A DNA stretch of 64,000 nt. Origin: CAWKAO01 sp963847665. GTDB taxonomy: Bacteria; Actinomycetota; Humimicrobiia; Humimicrobiales; Humimicrobiaceae. Positions 62,707 to 64,000 of this stretch are shown one piece after another; within the stretch, counting starts at the first letter, position 1, and every line of letters starts with the position of its first letter. The position numbers and the translations under genes were made by a program. The notes beneath the pieces are model-generated. The model had not been told where the DNA came from. It saw nothing but the letters and a program-made list of their open reading frames with translations, and searched no databases. The DNA is taken from contig CAWKAO010000002.1 in NCBI GenBank assembly GCA_963847665.1, positions 248,001-312,000 on the forward strand, written 5' to 3'.

Positions 62707-63396
62707 ATGTTAGATATAAAAATTATATTATTTGATATTGATGGTACCCTTGTAGATTCCAAAAAAGTAATTATAGATGCAGCAAATTATACTCTTCTAA
62801 ATCTGGGATTTACACAAAAAAAGGAAGAAGAAATAATTAATCATCTAGGTTTTGAAGTCAGTTATTTAATTTCCAGACTTACTGGTTCCAATGATCCAGC
62901 TCTTATAATTAAGGGAGTAAAAATTTTTAAGGGATATTGGGGCGAACATATTACTACTGATTCAATGCTATTCAAGGGAGTTGTAGAAACACTGGATTAT
63001 ATGAAAAGTAAGGAAATGATAATTACAAGTAATGGGATAAGAAAAGTCATTGAAATAATGCTTAATAATTTTAGGATTAGAAAATATTTTAAAGAAATAA
63101 TATCGGGTGATGAACCAGATTGTGTAAAACCAACAGCATGCCCAATAAATATGGTATTTGACCGCTTTAAAGTGGAAAATAGAGCTGTAGATAAAAACAG
63201 GATTATGATTGTAGGAGATATGGATATTGATATTAAAGCTGGAAAAAATGCTGGAATAAAGACCTGTGGGGTTACTTATGGAATAGGAAAAAAGGAGGAT
63301 ATTATAAATGCTAAACCAGATTTTTTAATAGATGATATTTCTGAGTTAAAAAATATTATTAAAAAATCCAATAGTTTGGATAAGAATAAAAAATAG
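62707..63396 (+). CDS. HAD-family phosphatase (phosphoglycolate phosphatase-like)
   Basis: 229 residues. FDIDGTLVDS is motif I with the nucleophile Asp; MIITSNGIRK is motif II; the CVKPTACPINMVF Lys region and IMIVGDMDIDIKAGKNAG form motifs III/IV. The cap domain lies between residues 16 and 85. Members dephosphorylate small metabolites; the substrate is unknown. Upstream bases give no clear ribosome site. Confidence 0.85.
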   Translation: MLDIKIILFDIDGTLVDSKKVIIDAANYTLLNLGFTQKKEEEIINHLGFEVSYLISRLTGSNDPALIIKGVKIFKGYWGEHITTDSMLFKGVVETLDYMKSKEMIITSNGIRKVIEIMLNNFRIRKYFKEIISGDEPDCVKPTACPINMVFDRFKVENRAVDKNRIMIVGDMDIDIKAGKNAGIKTCGVTYGIGKKEDIINAKPDFLIDDISELKNIIKKSNSLDKNKK

Positions 63397-63502
63397 CAAA
63401 TCAATTGCGCTTAAATTTAGATCTCATAGAATATTATTGAAAAAGGAAAACCAAAACATGATGGTTTTATTTTTTTTAAGATAATTAATTCTTTTAAAAA
63501 AA

Positions 63503-63551
63503 GGTTCGAAATTTCACTACCCTTGCCAGCCAAAGCATACAAATTCGAACC
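63503..63551 (+). repeat. 30-nt GTTCGAAA repeat (R7) with an inverted partner
   Basis: GGTTCGAAATTTCACTAC then CCTTGCCAGCCA (63503-63532). AAATTCGAACC at 63541-63551 is the reverse complement of its first 12 bases less one T, making a hairpin unique to this copy. It lies 106 bases after the HAD gene. The remainder of 63397-63709 has no gene that I can see. Confidence 0.65.
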
Positions 63552-63709
63552 AATATATTTTAGCTCTTCAATAAATTCCAGAAATGCCCTTATAAATATA
63601 ATATCTCTTGCAATTCTATCAATTAAGAATAAAATATATAATTGAATTATAGAACACTATAATAGACTATAGTATTTAATAAATTATTAATTGTAAATGG
63701 TGAAACAAA

Positions 63710-63931
63710 ATGGCAACAAGTATACAAATAAGTGAAGAATTAAAAAAGGCATTGGCTAAAAAAAAGCTCTCTGAAAGAGAAACATACGAAAATATCATCT
63801 GGGACTTGCTTGAAGATAATATGGAAGTTAATGAACAAACAAAAAAAGAACTGGAGCAATCAAGAAAAGAAATAAAAGAGGGTAAAACCATAACACTTAC
63901 ACAATTAAAACAAGAGCTTAATATAAAATAG
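63710..63931 (+). CDS. Antitoxin-like protein of a type II toxin-antitoxin pair
   Basis: 73 residues. MATSIQISEELKKALAKKKL followed by SERETYENIIWDLLEDN resembles a ribbon-helix-helix DNA-binding head of RelB/DUF7557-like antitoxins; the charged tail would wrap the toxin. The RelE-like gene starts nine bases later. The assignment is moderate because short antitoxins diverge quickly. Confidence 0.7.
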   Translation: MATSIQISEELKKALAKKKLSERETYENIIWDLLEDNMEVNEQTKKELEQSRKEIKEGKTITLTQLKQELNIK

Positions 63932-63939
63932 GATATCTG

Positions 63940-64000
63940 GTGATTTTATTGTATGAGATAATATTCTCCTTAAAAGCAAAAAAACAACTTTTAAAACTGG
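63940..64000 (+). CDS. RelE/ParE-type toxin (partial, N-terminus)
   Basis: Only 20 codons are in the window: MILLYEIIFSLKAKKQLLKL. YEIIFS-KA-KQL-KL is the usual start of RelE/ParE toxins. GTG 63940 has AGGA six bases upstream; a TTG at 63949 is an alternative. It follows the antitoxin as expected. Confidence 0.65.
   Translation, partial: MILLYEIIFSLKAKKQLLKL

Noticed and set aside
52522..63532. Xer dif-type (pdif) modules
   Set aside because: ATTTCGTA in two copies resembles a Xer half-site, but the second 11-bp arm after a 6-bp spacer is not there. Kept only as a possible alternative for testing.

Overview
The window is AT-rich bacterial chromosome. The first ~51 kb is tightly packed core housekeeping DNA and the last ~13 kb is a loose accessory region. 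The gene set suggests an anaerobic, fermentative bacterium of the Gram-positive/Terrabacteria kind: McsA-McsB-ClpC, DisA (c-di-AMP), a PASTA-domain Ser/Thr kinase with PP2C phosphatase, oxygen-sensitive 2-hydroxyacyl-CoA dehydratase, Etf-coupled acyl-CoA dehydrogenase, and type II fatty acid synthesis. I cannot name a species; a low-GC actinobacterial or firmicute-like lineage is an inference only.

Layout. 1-2750 (minus): 2-hydroxyacyl-CoA dehydratase subunits and the start of their ATP-dependent activator. 2860-4270: GerMN lipoprotein and a histidine phosphatase, divergent. 4315-8604: rpsF-ssb-rpsR-DUF2232-rplI-dnaB. 8627-11771: purA (frameshifted)-purD-purE. 11884-14821: pstB, greA, lysS. 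14947-20239: mcsA-mcsB-clpC-disA. 20308-26137: ispD-ispF, then cysE-cysS-rlmB-yacP-thermonuclease. 26176-30875 (minus): bioY (frameshifted), a carboxyltransferase-like/AccB fusion, accC, and a MetV-like protein. 31081-34849: acyl-CoA dehydrogenase, EtfB, ferredoxin-fused EtfA, Rieske protein. 34846-38258: metallo-hydrolase, PfkB kinase, zinc dehydrogenase, BirA. 38451-43808: fabZ-fabD-fabG-fabF-accD-accA. 43786-46434 (minus): PASTA kinase and PP2C phosphatase. 46488-51129: tRNA-Leu, a frameshifted membrane protein, M23 peptidase, pheA, serS, tRNA-Ser, tRNA-Arg.

From tRNA-Arg(ACG) to the window end the character changes. Small transcription units (Flp pilin/TadE, three beta-lactamase-fold serine hydrolases, methyltransferase, acyltransferase, lipoprotein, HAD phosphatase, toxin-antitoxin) are separated by AT-rich gaps. 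These gaps carry two families of direct repeats, all on the + strand: six 30-nt elements beginning (A/G)GTTCGAAA, and four copies of a longer element containing GCATTGCAGTGG-like sequence. Both resemble pieces of tRNA 3' halves. The layout looks like a cassette array or serial integration downstream of a tRNA gene. Two of these units, the Flp pilin and a small lipoprotein, are each preceded by a promoter and the same ~90-nt leader ending in an intrinsic terminator; this is a candidate undescribed riboswitch or attenuator.

How the genes connect. The fab cluster has accA and accD but no accB. The only biotin carrier visible is the C-terminal AccB-like domain of the fusion at 28234-30141, whose carboxyltransferase domain has lost its metal-binding histidines. 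Together with accC, bioY and birA this would complete acetyl-CoA carboxylase. At least four genes (purA, bioY, the 46590 membrane protein and the Flp pilin) are broken by what look like single-base insertions. This points to residual sequencing errors, though real decay is possible.
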